From positions 1 to 10,293 of the forward strand of contig JAIJJM010000043.1 in NCBI GenBank assembly GCA_022728415.1: 10,293 bases of DNA, in the 5' to 3' direction. Under the pieces are notes generated by a model. That model was not told the origin of the DNA. It saw nothing but the letters and a program-made list of their open reading frames with translations, and ran no database searches. Shown piece after piece: positions 1 to 7,808 of the stretch. Each line of letters begins with the position of its first letter. The first letter of the stretch is position 1. The position numbers were made by a program, and so were the translations under genes. The stretch comes from Collinsella sp. Lineage in GTDB: Bacteria; Actinomycetota; Coriobacteriia; Coriobacteriales; Coriobacteriaceae.

Positions 1-2315
1 TCGACGATGCGGTTGGCGTCCGGATCGACGATGGTGCAGTCTGCGACGGGAATGTCGAAAGAGACGATCCTGCTTTCGCCCGGCTGCAGTTCGACGCGTC
101 GAAACGCCTTGAGTTCCCGATCGGCCCAGCTGGTGGATGTCACGAGGTCCCCGACATATGCCTGCACGACCTCGACGCCGTAACGCTTCCCGGTGTTGGT
201 CACGGTGACTTCGGCATGTATGGTGTCGGCTGCGGTGAAGACGCCGGAAGGCGGGACATTGCTAATCGTCGGATCATCGTACTCGAACGTGGTGTATCCG
301 AGTCCCTCGCCGAACGCGAACGCCGGATCCTGCGTCAGATCGGCGTACCGGTCGCCATGCTGGCCTCTGATCTGGTTGTAATAGACCGGCAGCTGACCCG
401 CATGGCGCGGGAAAGTGATCGGCAGACGCCCGGATGGATCCGTCAGACCGAAAATGATCTCGGCTATGGCGCGACCGCCCTCCATGCCCGGTGAAGGAGC
501 CCACAGCAGGGCGCTTGCCCCGCCCTCGCTCTCACGGCAGTGGATAGGCGTGCCATCGGGACGCAGACTGGCGACGACAGGAACGGGACCAACCACCGAC
601 GGTGGAAGCACCTGCGGCTTGGAGCTGACCAACACCACGACCAATGGCTTCCCGGTTTCCCTCGACACATCGGCGAGCGCATCGAGTAGTGCGTTTTGTC
701 CGCCGAGTAGTTCGAGTGTGGCGGTGGAACATCCTTCGCCGATCAGTTGCACTACGTCGCCGACGACGGTCACGATTGCGTCGGATTGGCGGGCTGTGGC
801 TACGGCTTCGTCGATCATTGTCTGGTCGGCGGGTGCGGGGACGGCTACCTTGGGTCGGGGTTGTCCGTCGGGATAGAGTTCGCCCTCGGGGTCGGGCACG
901 ATGTTCACGATGTTCGCGCCGCGCATGTAGGCGACTTCGATGCCGGTCTTTTTTGCGATGGCTTTGATGCCGTCGAGTACGGTGGTGATCGCTTCGCGTG
1001 GATGGCCGTCGGGCATCCAGTTGACTTGTCCGGAGTTGCCGGCCCAGTCGCCGAGTTGGGTTTGCGCGTCGTCGGCCAGCGGTCCGATGACGGCGATGTG
1101 TTTGATTGTGTTGGCAGCGGAGCTGTTGTTTTCGATGTTCAGGGGCAGTGAGCCGTCGTTGCGCAGCAGGACCACGGATTCTCGGGTCAGCTCGAGGTTC
1201 GCCTGTCGATGTTCCGCCGAACCCATGATGACCTTGATACGTTCGGGATCCGGTAGACGCGGGTCTTCGAAGAGTCCCAGACGGAACTTCAACGCCAGGA
1301 TGCGTGACACTGCGGCATCGATCAGTGATTCGTCGAGCAGGCCTGTGTCCACGGCCTCGATCGCGCCTTCGTAGAACTGTGGCGTGGTCATGATCAGGTC
1401 ATTGCCTGACTTGACGGCGTCCGCCGCCGCATGCGTATAGTCTGGCTTGACGTGCTGTTCCCAGACGGAGCGGCCCACGTTGTCCCAGTCGGTGATGAGT
1501 GTGCCCTGGTAGTTCCAGGAGCCACGTAGCTTTTCTTTCAGGAGCCACTGGTTGAAGGTGACCGGGACGCCGTCAATGGATTCGTATCCGAGCATGAATG
1601 TGCCGCAGCCTTCTTTGGCTACGCGTTCGAAGGGTGGAAGGAACCATGACTCAAGCTTGCGATGGCTGAGTTCAGCCTCGGATGCGTCGCGGCCGCCCTG
1701 AGTTTCGGAATAGCCTGCGAAGTGTTTGGCGCAGGCGAGGATAGCGTCTCGGCCCAATGGTTCCGTGGCGTTGGCTCCGCCTTGGTAGCCTTTGACGATG
1801 GCGCTGGAGAGTTCGCCGATCAGCGTCGGATCTTCGCCGAAGGTCTCCCCCACGCGTCCCCAGCGGGTATCGCGGGCGATGCACAGCACCGGGGAGAAGG
1901 TCCAATGCACACCCGTGGCAGAGACCTCTTCGGCAGTTGCCCGGCCCATCGATTCAATCTTGTCCGGATCCCAGCTTGTCGCCATGCCCAATTGTTCGGG
2001 GAAGATCGTCGCGCCGGGCCAGAAGGAGTATCCGTGGATGCAGTCGTCGCCGATGATCAGGGGAATGCCGAGACGTGTCTTCGTGTTGACGGTCTCGGCC
2101 GCTCGAGGCAGGTCGTCCGGACTGGTGTGCAGGATCGAGCCGACGTGCCTGTTCACAATCAAGTCGTCCAAGTCGCCGGAGCGTGCGTCGAGCTGCATCA
2201 TCTGCCCGACCTTTTCTTCCAGGGTCATGCGGGAGAGCAGGTCGTCGATGCGTTCTTCAACCGGCAGATCCGGGTTGCGGTAGGGGAGCTTCTGGCCGCT
2301 GATGTTCTCGCTCAT
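1..2315 (-). CDS. GH3 family beta-glucosidase, 3' end cut by window edge
   Basis: Glycoside hydrolase family 3 enzyme, most likely a cytoplasmic beta-glucosidase removing glucose from imported beta-glucosides. The frame is open from the ATG at 2315 to the window edge, giving 771 visible codons. The family is usually about 750-850 residues, so only a short C-terminal piece is missing. The N-terminal barrel shows GIPLIIGDDCIHG (residues 83-95, an Asp that contacts the -1 sugar), RWGRVGETFGEDP around residues 145-158, and the AKHF motif with K197-H198. The catalytic nucleophile is D276 in LITDWDN. A C-terminal sandwich domain (AVIGPLADDA onward) and a fibronectin-III-like domain (FAFGEGLGYTTFEY onward) follow. 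There is no signal peptide. AAAGGAA at 2325-2331 is a good ribosome binding site. The ATG overlaps the TetR stop as ATGA, so it is the last visible gene of the operon and probably translationally coupled. GH3 also includes xylosidases and N-acetylglucosaminidases, so exact specificity is inferred. Confidence 0.92.
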   Translation of the reverse strand, partial: MSENISGQKLPYRNPDLPVEERIDDLLSRMTLEEKVGQMMQLDARSGDLDDLIVNRHVGSILHTSPDDLPRAAETVNTKTRLGIPLIIGDDCIHGYSFWPGATIFPEQLGMATSWDPDKIESMGRATAEEVSATGVHWTFSPVLCIARDTRWGRVGETFGEDPTLIGELSSAIVKGYQGGANATEPLGRDAILACAKHFAGYSETQGGRDASEAELSHRKLESWFLPPFERVAKEGCGTFMLGYESIDGVPVTFNQWLLKEKLRGSWNYQGTLITDWDNVGRSVWEQHVKPDYTHAAADAVKSGNDLIMTTPQFYEGAIEAVDTGLLDESLIDAAVSRILALKFRLGLFEDPRLPDPERIKVIMGSAEHRQANLELTRESVVLLRNDGSLPLNIENNSSAANTIKHIAVIGPLADDAQTQLGDWAGNSGQVNWMPDGHPREAITTVLDGIKAIAKKTGIEVAYMRGANIVNIVPDPEGELYPDGQPRPKVAVPAPADQTMIDEAVATARQSDAIVTVVGDVVQLIGEGCSTATLELLGGQNALLDALADVSRETGKPLVVVLVSSKPQVLPPSVVGPVPVVASLRPDGTPIHCRESEGGASALLWAPSPGMEGGRAIAEIIFGLTDPSGRLPITFPRHAGQLPVYYNQIRGQHGDRYADLTQDPAFAFGEGLGYTTFEYDDPTISNVPPSGVFTAADTIHAEVTVTNTGKRYGVEVVQAYVGDLVTSTSWADRELKAFRRVELQPGESRIVSFDIPVADCTIVDPDANRIV

Positions 2316-2986
2316 ACTTGTTCGTTCCTTTCGTCTTTTTGCGGCTCGTGGCCCATTTCGGTTTGCCTGTGATCGAACACCACCGCGATCAGCGCTTTTA
2401 TCGCGAAGTCCACGGTGCTGGGCATGTCGATGTGGTCTTTATCAATGAGCCATTGCAATTGCAGGCCGTCCATGACCGCGATGATGGACGCGCAGGCCGC
2501 TTCGGCCTTTTCCTCGTCGAGGTCCCGTCCCATTTCGTCGGCCATGTCTTGCATTCGCTCTTTGAGTTCGTTGCGTAGTCCGTCGTACCGTTCGTGGAAG
2601 TATGTGTTTCCCGGGTTGTTCTCCGTCACTGATTCGGCCGACAGGGTGACGAAGGTTCGCACCACGTTGGGACGGCTCGCGTTCAACTCTGCGGTCTCCA
2701 CCAAGTGGCGGAACGCCTGCGCCCCCCTGGGCAGATGCCCCTGGTCGAATTCGGCGACTTCGCTGGAGTCCCGGTTCCTGAGCACCGCTTCCAGCAGTCC
2801 TCGTTTTGATCCGAAGTAATGCAGGACCCCGGCCCTGGTCATTCCTACCCTGTCGGCCACTTCCTGCAGCGTTCCGTTCGCCGTGCCTTTGCTGCCGAAC
2901 ACGTCGGCGGCGGCCTCGATGATGCTTTGGCGTCGCTCCTCGGTCTCGGGTCGGTGCCGTGGCGTGGTTTTCTTCTCGTTGTTCAT
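2312..2986 (-). CDS. TetR/AcrR family transcriptional regulator
   Basis: A 224-residue DNA-binding regulator, a typical TetR length. The N-terminal domain runs from SIIEAAADVFGSKG (about residues 21-34) through the helix-turn-helix at about 39-58 (TLQEVADRVGMTRAGVLHYF) to GSKRGLLEAVL. The rest is the variable ligand-binding and dimerisation domain. The frame is open much further upstream, but that stretch lies over the DUF624 gene, and TetR homology begins just after MNNEKKTTPRHRPETEERR. The ATG at 2986 overlaps the DUF624 stop as ATGA. The Shine-Dalgarno signal is weak, which suggests coupled translation. The TGA stop overlaps the GH3 start in the same way. Its place inside the sugar operon, and a palindrome in the operon promoter (8891-8910), suggest it represses its own operon and responds to an imported sugar or intermediate. 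The ligand is unknown. Confidence 0.93.
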   Translation of the reverse strand: MNNEKKTTPRHRPETEERRQSIIEAAADVFGSKGTANGTLQEVADRVGMTRAGVLHYFGSKRGLLEAVLRNRDSSEVAEFDQGHLPRGAQAFRHLVETAELNASRPNVVRTFVTLSAESVTENNPGNTYFHERYDGLRNELKERMQDMADEMGRDLDEEKAEAACASIIAVMDGLQLQWLIDKDHIDMPSTVDFAIKALIAVVFDHRQTEMGHEPQKDERNEQV

Positions 2987-3672
2987 GATTCGATGTCGGC
3001 TTTCATTCTTGTGGGTTCGGTTCGAGGCGTTGTCCCATGGCTCGCCGCCGGTCTGGACTGCGCCACGTGTTCGAGCAGGATCGGCTCCAGTATCAGCACG
3101 TTGATCCAGACGCATAATGCCGGGGCGAACAATAACCACACCAGCAGCAGGCGCGGCGCGAAGACCGGCAGGCCTCCCATGAGGACGATGGTCACGACCA
3201 CGCACGCCATGGACGGCAGGAGGTGCTGCAAGGCCAGCGAGAACGATCCTCGAATAATCTCGCCCACGCTCATCGTGAAGTAGGCGGGAAGCATGAACAT
3301 GTACGTCGCGGCCATGAGGATGACGCCGTACGCCGCCAGGATCAGCAGCATGAGGGGCGTGAACGAGTTGGTGAGGTTCTGCAATTCCTGGAATCCCAGC
3401 ACCATGGCGATGCCCGCCGTCAGAAGCATCGCCCATAATCCGGTCGGTTTTGCGAATCCTCTTCTGAATTCACGGACGAATTCCCTCCATACGGCGACGT
3501 CCCCCTCCCGTCTCATCCTGCGGCACACCGAGTAGGCCGCCGAGATGCTGGCGCCTATGGTGACGAGAGGCAGGCTGAACAGCACCATGAGGACGTTGAG
3601 TTCTAGAATCTGCACCATGGTGCTCAGCAATGCGTATAGTTTGCCGTCCGTGGAGAATATCTGCTTGATCAT
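2983..3672 (-). CDS. DUF624 (YesL-like) membrane protein
   Basis: A 229-residue integral membrane protein resembling the DUF624/YesL family, whose members often sit next to LplB/LplC-type sugar ABC transporters. The biochemical role of the family is not established. I see about five hydrophobic segments: one long one near the N-terminus (ILELNVLMVLFSLPLVTIG), then LWAMLLTAGIAMVLGF, LMLLILAAYGVILMAATYMF, MACVVVTIVLMGGLPVF and LLLVWLLFAPALCVWINVLI. The tail is short, polar and probably cytoplasmic. An in-frame ATG at 3687 exists, but it lies within the GH30 gene. The ATG at 3672 follows a near-perfect Shine-Dalgarno sequence (3678-3685) at ideal spacing and was chosen. The stop overlaps the TetR start. 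Operon position suggests an accessory role in uptake or transporter assembly, which is inference. Confidence 0.85.
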   Translation of the reverse strand: MIKQIFSTDGKLYALLSTMVQILELNVLMVLFSLPLVTIGASISAAYSVCRRMRREGDVAVWREFVREFRRGFAKPTGLWAMLLTAGIAMVLGFQELQNLTNSFTPLMLLILAAYGVILMAATYMFMLPAYFTMSVGEIIRGSFSLALQHLLPSMACVVVTIVLMGGLPVFAPRLLLVWLLFAPALCVWINVLILEPILLEHVAQSRPAASHGTTPRTEPTRMKADIES

Positions 3673-3677
3673 TTGCC

Positions 3678-3685
3678 TCACCTCC
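3678..3685 (-). promoter_or_regulatory. Ribosome binding site of the DUF624 gene, overlapping the GH30 stop
   Basis: Read on the minus strand, GGAGGTGA matches the 16S rRNA anti-Shine-Dalgarno over all eight bases. Its last three bases are the TGA stop of the GH30 gene, and five bases later comes the ATG at 3672. It decides the DUF624 start in favour of 3672 over the in-frame ATG at 3687, and it implies that ribosomes finishing GH30 are handed to the next gene. Confidence 0.85.
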
Positions 3686-5009
3686 ATACGATCGTAGCAA
3701 CGGCTTTAGGCGTCAGCGTAACGTTGGCCGCGTTATCCTCCCACCCCGCCCTGACGGTTATCGGAGATTCCCCATCGTTCAGAAGAACCATGGCGCGGCT
3801 TCCATCTTCGTTGAGCGCCGCCACGCATCGCGCGCCGTCCGTGTTTCCCGTTGCGATGGTGGGGACGACATGGGCCCCCGGACGAATGTGACGGCTGAAA
3901 TGCGCCAGCCCGTAGTAGTCGATCTCCTTGCTCGCCTTGCGACGTTCGGAGTCGACGCGCAGCAGCCCCCTGCATGTGGATTCCCCGAATCCAGGCACCG
4001 TCGGTCCGCGATGCTCGTCCAAAGCGATGTTCCATAGGACGAACGCATTCGCCCCATGGTTCAGTGCCTGGATGATCATGCCAACCAGGTGGCTAAACGC
4101 CGGTTCGAACCCGGGGATCCATTCTCCGCCCGACGCTTCGGTCACATAGGAGAATTTCCCGGGGTGGCGTTCGGACACGACGCTCTGCGATTGGGGGTCG
4201 CCCGCGTACCAATGCCATGCGATTCCATCGAACGATTCGGCCGCGCCGTCAAGCAACGCCAGCGGATAGTCGCATCTGTCCCAATTGTGGTCGTATCCGA
4301 GTATCAGCGTCTTGAATCCCGCTTCGCGCATGGCCGTCCTGAGATGGTCCCTGACGAAGACGGTCTCCTCCTGTGCGCTCATCGCCATGCTGGGGTAATG
4401 GGTGGGCTCGTACAGGGGCTCATTCTGAGGCGTGACGGCATGTACTTCGATGCCGTGGGACCCGTAGGCGCGCAAGCACTGGACGAAATACCTGGCGTAG
4501 GTTTCCCGGCAGTCTTCCCTGAGGCTTCCCGCCTTCATGCTTCCGTTGGTCTTCATCCATGCGGGGGCGCTCCATGGGCTCATCACGACCTTCAGGTCGG
4601 GGTTCAGCCGTTTGGCCTCGTGGATCAGGGGTATCACGTTGCGTTCGTCTCGCGCGATGGAGAAATGCTCCATCGAGTCGTCCCGTTTCCCATCCGGCAT
4701 GTCGTCGTAGCTGTAGACATCCCTGGCGTAATCGCTTGCGCCCATCGGATTGCGGAGCATCGACAGGCCGATGCCCTGGTCCGGGTCGAAGAGGTCCGTC
4801 ATGGCTTGTTTTCTGCTCTCATCGTCCAGCGTCTCGTTGAGCAGATACGCGGAGGAGTCCGTGAGGGACGCGCCGAAGCCGACGACGCGCTGCATCGTTT
4901 CCCCGGGTTTCATCATGATCTCCACGTCGAACGTCCCCTCGTGCGAGGCTTGTTCGACGGGTTCCATGAGATGCCTTTGGGAAATGGTGCGGAAGATCTT
5001 CGCTCCCAT
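3678..5009 (-). CDS. GH30 family beta-glycosidase (glucosylceramidase-like)
   Basis: A 443-residue glycoside hydrolase of family 30, the retaining clan GH-A. The barrel begins with MQRVVGFGASLTDSSAYLLN (residues 39-58) and continues through LSMLRNPMGASDYARD and VVMSPWSAPAWMKTNGSM. The acid/base is E197 in TPQNEP, and the nucleophile is E291 in SYVTEASGGEW. A C-terminal beta domain follows (about residue 375 on, ending in AVATIVWR). There is no signal peptide, so it works in the cytoplasm on imported sugar. The pattern suits the subfamily of beta-glucosidases and glucosylceramidases. With a GH3 beta-glucosidase in the same operon, a beta-linked gluco-oligosaccharide such as a gentio-oligosaccharide is plausible, but this is inference. 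The start is the ATG at 5009, which follows AAGGAGG at five bases. A TTG 18 bases further upstream would include that ribosome site in the coding region and was rejected. Confidence 0.92.
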   Translation of the reverse strand: MGAKIFRTISQRHLMEPVEQASHEGTFDVEIMMKPGETMQRVVGFGASLTDSSAYLLNETLDDESRKQAMTDLFDPDQGIGLSMLRNPMGASDYARDVYSYDDMPDGKRDDSMEHFSIARDERNVIPLIHEAKRLNPDLKVVMSPWSAPAWMKTNGSMKAGSLREDCRETYARYFVQCLRAYGSHGIEVHAVTPQNEPLYEPTHYPSMAMSAQEETVFVRDHLRTAMREAGFKTLILGYDHNWDRCDYPLALLDGAAESFDGIAWHWYAGDPQSQSVVSERHPGKFSYVTEASGGEWIPGFEPAFSHLVGMIIQALNHGANAFVLWNIALDEHRGPTVPGFGESTCRGLLRVDSERRKASKEIDYYGLAHFSRHIRPGAHVVPTIATGNTDGARCVAALNEDGSRAMVLLNDGESPITVRAGWEDNAANVTLTPKAVATIVWR

Positions 5010-5014
5010 GGGTT

Positions 5015-5021
5015 CCTCCTT
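5015..5021 (-). promoter_or_regulatory. Ribosome binding site of the GH30 gene
   Basis: On the minus strand AAGGAGG lies five bases before the ATG at 5009. It is a full match to the 16S rRNA tail and fixes that ATG as the start. Confidence 0.85.
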
Positions 5022-5077
5022 CTTCAATCAACCGTTCGTCGACGTTGACGTCATGGCCGTGCTTATGTCTGGATGGT

Positions 5078-5134
5078 CCCCCCATGGGGGTGAACAACGG
5101 GCAATCGCCCGGAACCGTTCACCCCCATGGGGGG
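5078..5134 (-). other. Large stem-loop between the lipoprotein and GH30 genes
   Basis: An 18-base perfect inverted repeat, with arms at 5078-5095 (CCCCCCATGGGGGTGAAC) and 5117-5134. The 21-base spacer holds a smaller stem of its own (CGGGC at 5098-5102 pairing with GCCCG at 5107-5111, loop AATC). It begins 10 bases after the lipoprotein stop. Each arm also contains a self-complementary core, CCCCCATGGGGG, so other folds are possible. No U-rich tract follows on the minus strand, so a simple intrinsic terminator is unlikely. A 3'-end-protecting or partial attenuation structure that keeps the binding-protein message more abundant than the enzyme messages fits its position. This role is inference. 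Confidence 0.7.
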
Positions 5135-5144
5135 GGGGATGGGC

Positions 5145-6770
5145 TCACTCGCCCAGTCTCTTCATGTTCGCGGCGATCTTCTCGTCGCGGATCTTGTTGA
5201 TCTGGTCGATGCCGTTGTCCTTCTCGAACTTCTCGTACGTGGTCAGCAGTTCGTCGAATTTCTTTTCGGATTCGGCGCGGATCATCGACACCAGGGTCGT
5301 CGACCAGTTCGTGTTGATCGCGGACAGGGACCGAGACTGAGGAGTGTTCGCGTCGGGGCTGATGTTCTCGATCTCGAACTGGGGCTTGAGGTAGTCTCGT
5401 CCCCAGTCCTGCATCTGACGGATCGCTTGGACGTATGAATCCTTGTTCAGGGCCTTGTACCGGTCGTGGCTGAACAGGACGAACTCGCCGATTCGCCATT
5501 CCTTCTGGAACTTCTCCGGTTCGTTGGTGCGCACTTCGTTGGCCTCGTCCGTCCATGAGACGGTGCCGTCGGAGTTCTTGGTGTAGGTCTTTCCCTCGAT
5601 GCCGAAGTTCACCAGGTACTGGCCGGGGTCGTCGAGCAGATACGTGTACAGCTGCATGGCCTTCGCCGGGTTCTTGGTCTTCTTGGAGATGTAGGTGATG
5701 GTCCATCCGCTCAGTCCGGCCTGGGACAGGGTCGGCTCGTTGCCTTCCGTGGACTCCATGGCGTCGACGGCGACGTATTCCTTGCCGGGGTTCGAGGACA
5801 TCCAGGTTTGAAGTTCGGTGCCTTTCTGGGGGAACGCCTGGAGCAGCATGGTGGCGTACTTGCCCGAGCTCACCTTTTCCTTAAGCGTTTCCTCGTCGTC
5901 GGCGAAGCTGTCGTCGGAGATGTTTCTATCCTGGTGTACCTGCCTCAACGCCTTGAGCCAGGTCACGTAGTCCTCGTCTAGGTTCCTCTCGTAGAACTTG
6001 CCGTCTTTGATGATCGGAACGCCGAGCATGTTCTGCAATGTGGCGTCGAGGGAGCTGTTGGATGCATCGAACGAGTTGAAGCCGAACGGGACGAGATCGG
6101 GGAACTTCTCCTTGATGGTCTTCATCGCGCTGACGAATCCCTCCGGGGTCTTGAAGTCGACATCTCCGATCGCGTCCAGCACGTCCTTGCGGATGATGAA
6201 CGCGTCCGTGGGAGGAATGGTTCCGTCCTCATAGTCCCGGGACGTGTTCGAGTACGAGGGGTAGCCGTAGGTCTTGCCGTCCTTGAGCTTGTACCAGTCC
6301 AACGTCTGCTTCTGAGCCACCTTGGTGAAGTACGGATCGTACTTCTTGGCGAGATCCTGCAGTGGCAAAGCCCATTTGTTGGCCGTCTGCGCCACCTGGG
6401 AGCTGGAGTCGAAGATCGTGATGAGGTCCGGCATGTCGCCGCTGGCGAAGAATGTGTTGAGCTTGGTGTTATCACCTGTGATGAACTCGACGTCGAGGTT
6501 CAGGTCTTCCTTGATCTGCTTGGTCACGAGATCCTCGCCCCAGGATTTGTTCCACCAATCGGCGTTGACGTACCAGGTGAGCTTGGTGTCCTTAGTCTTG
6601 TCCAGCTTCCATGCCGGAGTGTCCGCGGACACTTCGTAGCTGGGATCTGGCAAGTTCGCCGTAGCGTCGTCCGTCTTGGCCGACGAACTGCCGCCGCATC
6701 CGGCCAACACCAGCATGGAGGCCGCTCCAGCCACCGCGACCATTTTAGTGAAGACTCCTTTGTACTTCAT
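5145..6770 (-). CDS. Sugar ABC transporter solute-binding lipoprotein
   Basis: A 541-residue extracellular solute-binding protein, large like the LplA/YtcQ group that pairs with LplB/LplC permeases. A lipoprotein signal peptide is plain: Lys residues at 2, 4 and 9, a hydrophobic run, then the lipobox LAGC with the lipidated cysteine at residue 25. A Ser/Asp-rich linker follows. The mature part has the expected features of the fold, including LTWYVNADWWNKSW near residue 64 and FFASGDMPDLITIFDSSSQ near residue 107. Many exposed aromatic residues would suit sugar stacking. It captures the substrate outside the membrane for the two permeases encoded just before it. The start at 6770 follows AAAGGA in a purine-rich leader. 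Two downstream regions of this gene family are often transcribed less than the binding protein, and a stem-loop sits just after its stop. The specific ligand cannot be read here. Confidence 0.93.
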   Translation of the reverse strand: MKYKGVFTKMVAVAGAASMLVLAGCGGSSSAKTDDATANLPDPSYEVSADTPAWKLDKTKDTKLTWYVNADWWNKSWGEDLVTKQIKEDLNLDVEFITGDNTKLNTFFASGDMPDLITIFDSSSQVAQTANKWALPLQDLAKKYDPYFTKVAQKQTLDWYKLKDGKTYGYPSYSNTSRDYEDGTIPPTDAFIIRKDVLDAIGDVDFKTPEGFVSAMKTIKEKFPDLVPFGFNSFDASNSSLDATLQNMLGVPIIKDGKFYERNLDEDYVTWLKALRQVHQDRNISDDSFADDEETLKEKVSSGKYATMLLQAFPQKGTELQTWMSSNPGKEYVAVDAMESTEGNEPTLSQAGLSGWTITYISKKTKNPAKAMQLYTYLLDDPGQYLVNFGIEGKTYTKNSDGTVSWTDEANEVRTNEPEKFQKEWRIGEFVLFSHDRYKALNKDSYVQAIRQMQDWGRDYLKPQFEIENISPDANTPQSRSLSAINTNWSTTLVSMIRAESEKKFDELLTTYEKFEKDNGIDQINKIRDEKIAANMKRLGE

Positions 6771-6861
6771 TGTTCCATTCCTTTCATTTCATTTCTTTTT
6801 CTGTCTTCCTTGGGCGAGAATTGCCGTGGGCTCGCGCGGATCAGGGTCTCCATCGGCCGTC
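6771..6861 (-). other. Leader of the lipoprotein gene, no terminator seen
   Basis: A 91-base gap between the second permease and the lipoprotein gene. On the minus strand its last 40 bases are almost pure purine (runs of GAAA and GGAA), ending in the AAAGGA ribosome site. I see no convincing terminator or -35/-10 pair, so the lipoprotein gene is probably read from the promoter before the first permease. The A-rich leader would favour strong translation. Confidence 0.45.
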
Positions 6862-7794
6862 TCATCCTTTCACCGCGCCAAGCATCGTGCCGCTGACGAA
6901 GTACCTTTGGACGAACGGGTAGAGTATGAGGATCGGCGCGATGGTGATGATGATCGTCGCCAGACGCATTCCTCTTGTCGTGGTGTCGACCATCAGCGAT
7001 CCCACGGTGCCCATTTGCGCCGAGGCCTGCGAACGGACGATGATCTCATAGAGCCTCATCTGCAGCGGATACAACGCCTCGTTGTTGATGTACAGCTTGG
7101 TGGTCATGAAGTCGTTCCATTGGGCAACTCCGTGGAAGAGAGCGATGGTCGCCAACGCCGGCTTGGAGAGCGGGAGGATGATCGAGGAGAAGACCCGCAG
7201 CTCCCCCGCTCCATCGATCCTTGCGGAGTCGATCAACGAATTCGGCACCTGTCGGAAGAAGTTCATCAGGATGATCACGTCGTAGTAGCTGAACAGTCCG
7301 GGGATGATATAGACCCAGAAGGAGTCCAGAAGGCCCAACGACTTGATGAGCAGATAGGTCGGGATCATACCGCCGGAGAAGAACATCGTGATGATGCCCA
7401 TCGCGGAGTACACTGACCTTCCCTTCAGATATGCCTTGCTCAACGGATAGGCGAACACGGCGCAGAACATCGTGTGCGCGATCACGCCCACCGCGGTTCT
7501 GGAGACAGAGATGAACAGCGACTGCCACAATCCATCGTCGGAGAACACTGCCGCGTAGTTGTCGAGGGACAACGCTTTCGGCCAGAAGATGAAGTCGTTT
7601 TCTGACAGGGATTCCGAAGTGGCGAACGACGAGATGACGATGTTCCACACCGGAACCACGATGATAATGGTGAACAACAGCAGCAGGGCGGCGTTCGCTA
7701 CGTCGAAGAAGATCGAATTATGCCTCACGCGCTGGGATCGGGCAACGAAACTAGGTTTCCCTTCGGGAAGGCCTTTCACGGTCTTTGCATTCAT
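6862..7794 (-). CDS. Sugar ABC transporter permease, LplC type
   Basis: A 310-residue membrane permease of the binding-protein-dependent sugar class (CUT1), one half of the heterodimeric channel. The N-terminal membrane segment is at about residues 33-56 (ALLLLFTIIIVVPVWNIVIS). Further segments lie near 100-117, 130-150, 160-178 and 207-222, and the last is near 279-297. The cytoplasmic coupling loop that docks on the ATPase is at residues 187-212, with the core SARIDGAGELRVFSSIILPL. The C-terminus, YFVSGTMLGAVKG, is typical of this subfamily. The start at 7794 has GAGAGGAAG just upstream, and only 14 bases separate it from the first permease's stop. Together with the LplB-type protein and the lipoprotein it forms the importer. 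No ATPase gene is present in the window. Confidence 0.93.
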   Translation of the reverse strand: MNAKTVKGLPEGKPSFVARSQRVRHNSIFFDVANAALLLLFTIIIVVPVWNIVISSFATSESLSENDFIFWPKALSLDNYAAVFSDDGLWQSLFISVSRTAVGVIAHTMFCAVFAYPLSKAYLKGRSVYSAMGIITMFFSGGMIPTYLLIKSLGLLDSFWVYIIPGLFSYYDVIILMNFFRQVPNSLIDSARIDGAGELRVFSSIILPLSKPALATIALFHGVAQWNDFMTTKLYINNEALYPLQMRLYEIIVRSQASAQMGTVGSLMVDTTTRGMRLATIIITIAPILILYPFVQRYFVSGTMLGAVKG

Positions 7795-7808
7795 GTCGTC
7801 TTCCTCTC

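Noticed and set aside
1662..2372. 236-codon plus-strand open frame opposite the GH3 gene
   Set aside because: It mirrors the GH3 coding frame, has no family resemblance, and runs across the GH3/TetR junction.
2987..3436. 150-codon upstream extension of the TetR frame
   Set aside because: This stretch overlaps the DUF624 membrane protein gene in another frame, and TetR homology starts only at the ATG at 2986.
5010..5027. TTG start at 5027 for the GH30 gene
   Set aside because: It would put the AAGGAGG ribosome site inside the coding region. The ATG at 5009 is ideally spaced from that site.
4056..5048. 330-codon plus-strand open frame opposite the GH30 gene
   Set aside because: It is a shadow of a high-G+C gene. 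It has no recognisable domain or ribosome site, and the opposite strand carries clear GH30 catalytic motifs.
5078..5134. Hairpin after the lipoprotein gene as a simple rho-independent terminator
   Set aside because: No T-rich run follows on the minus strand, and the downstream genes have no visible promoter of their own.
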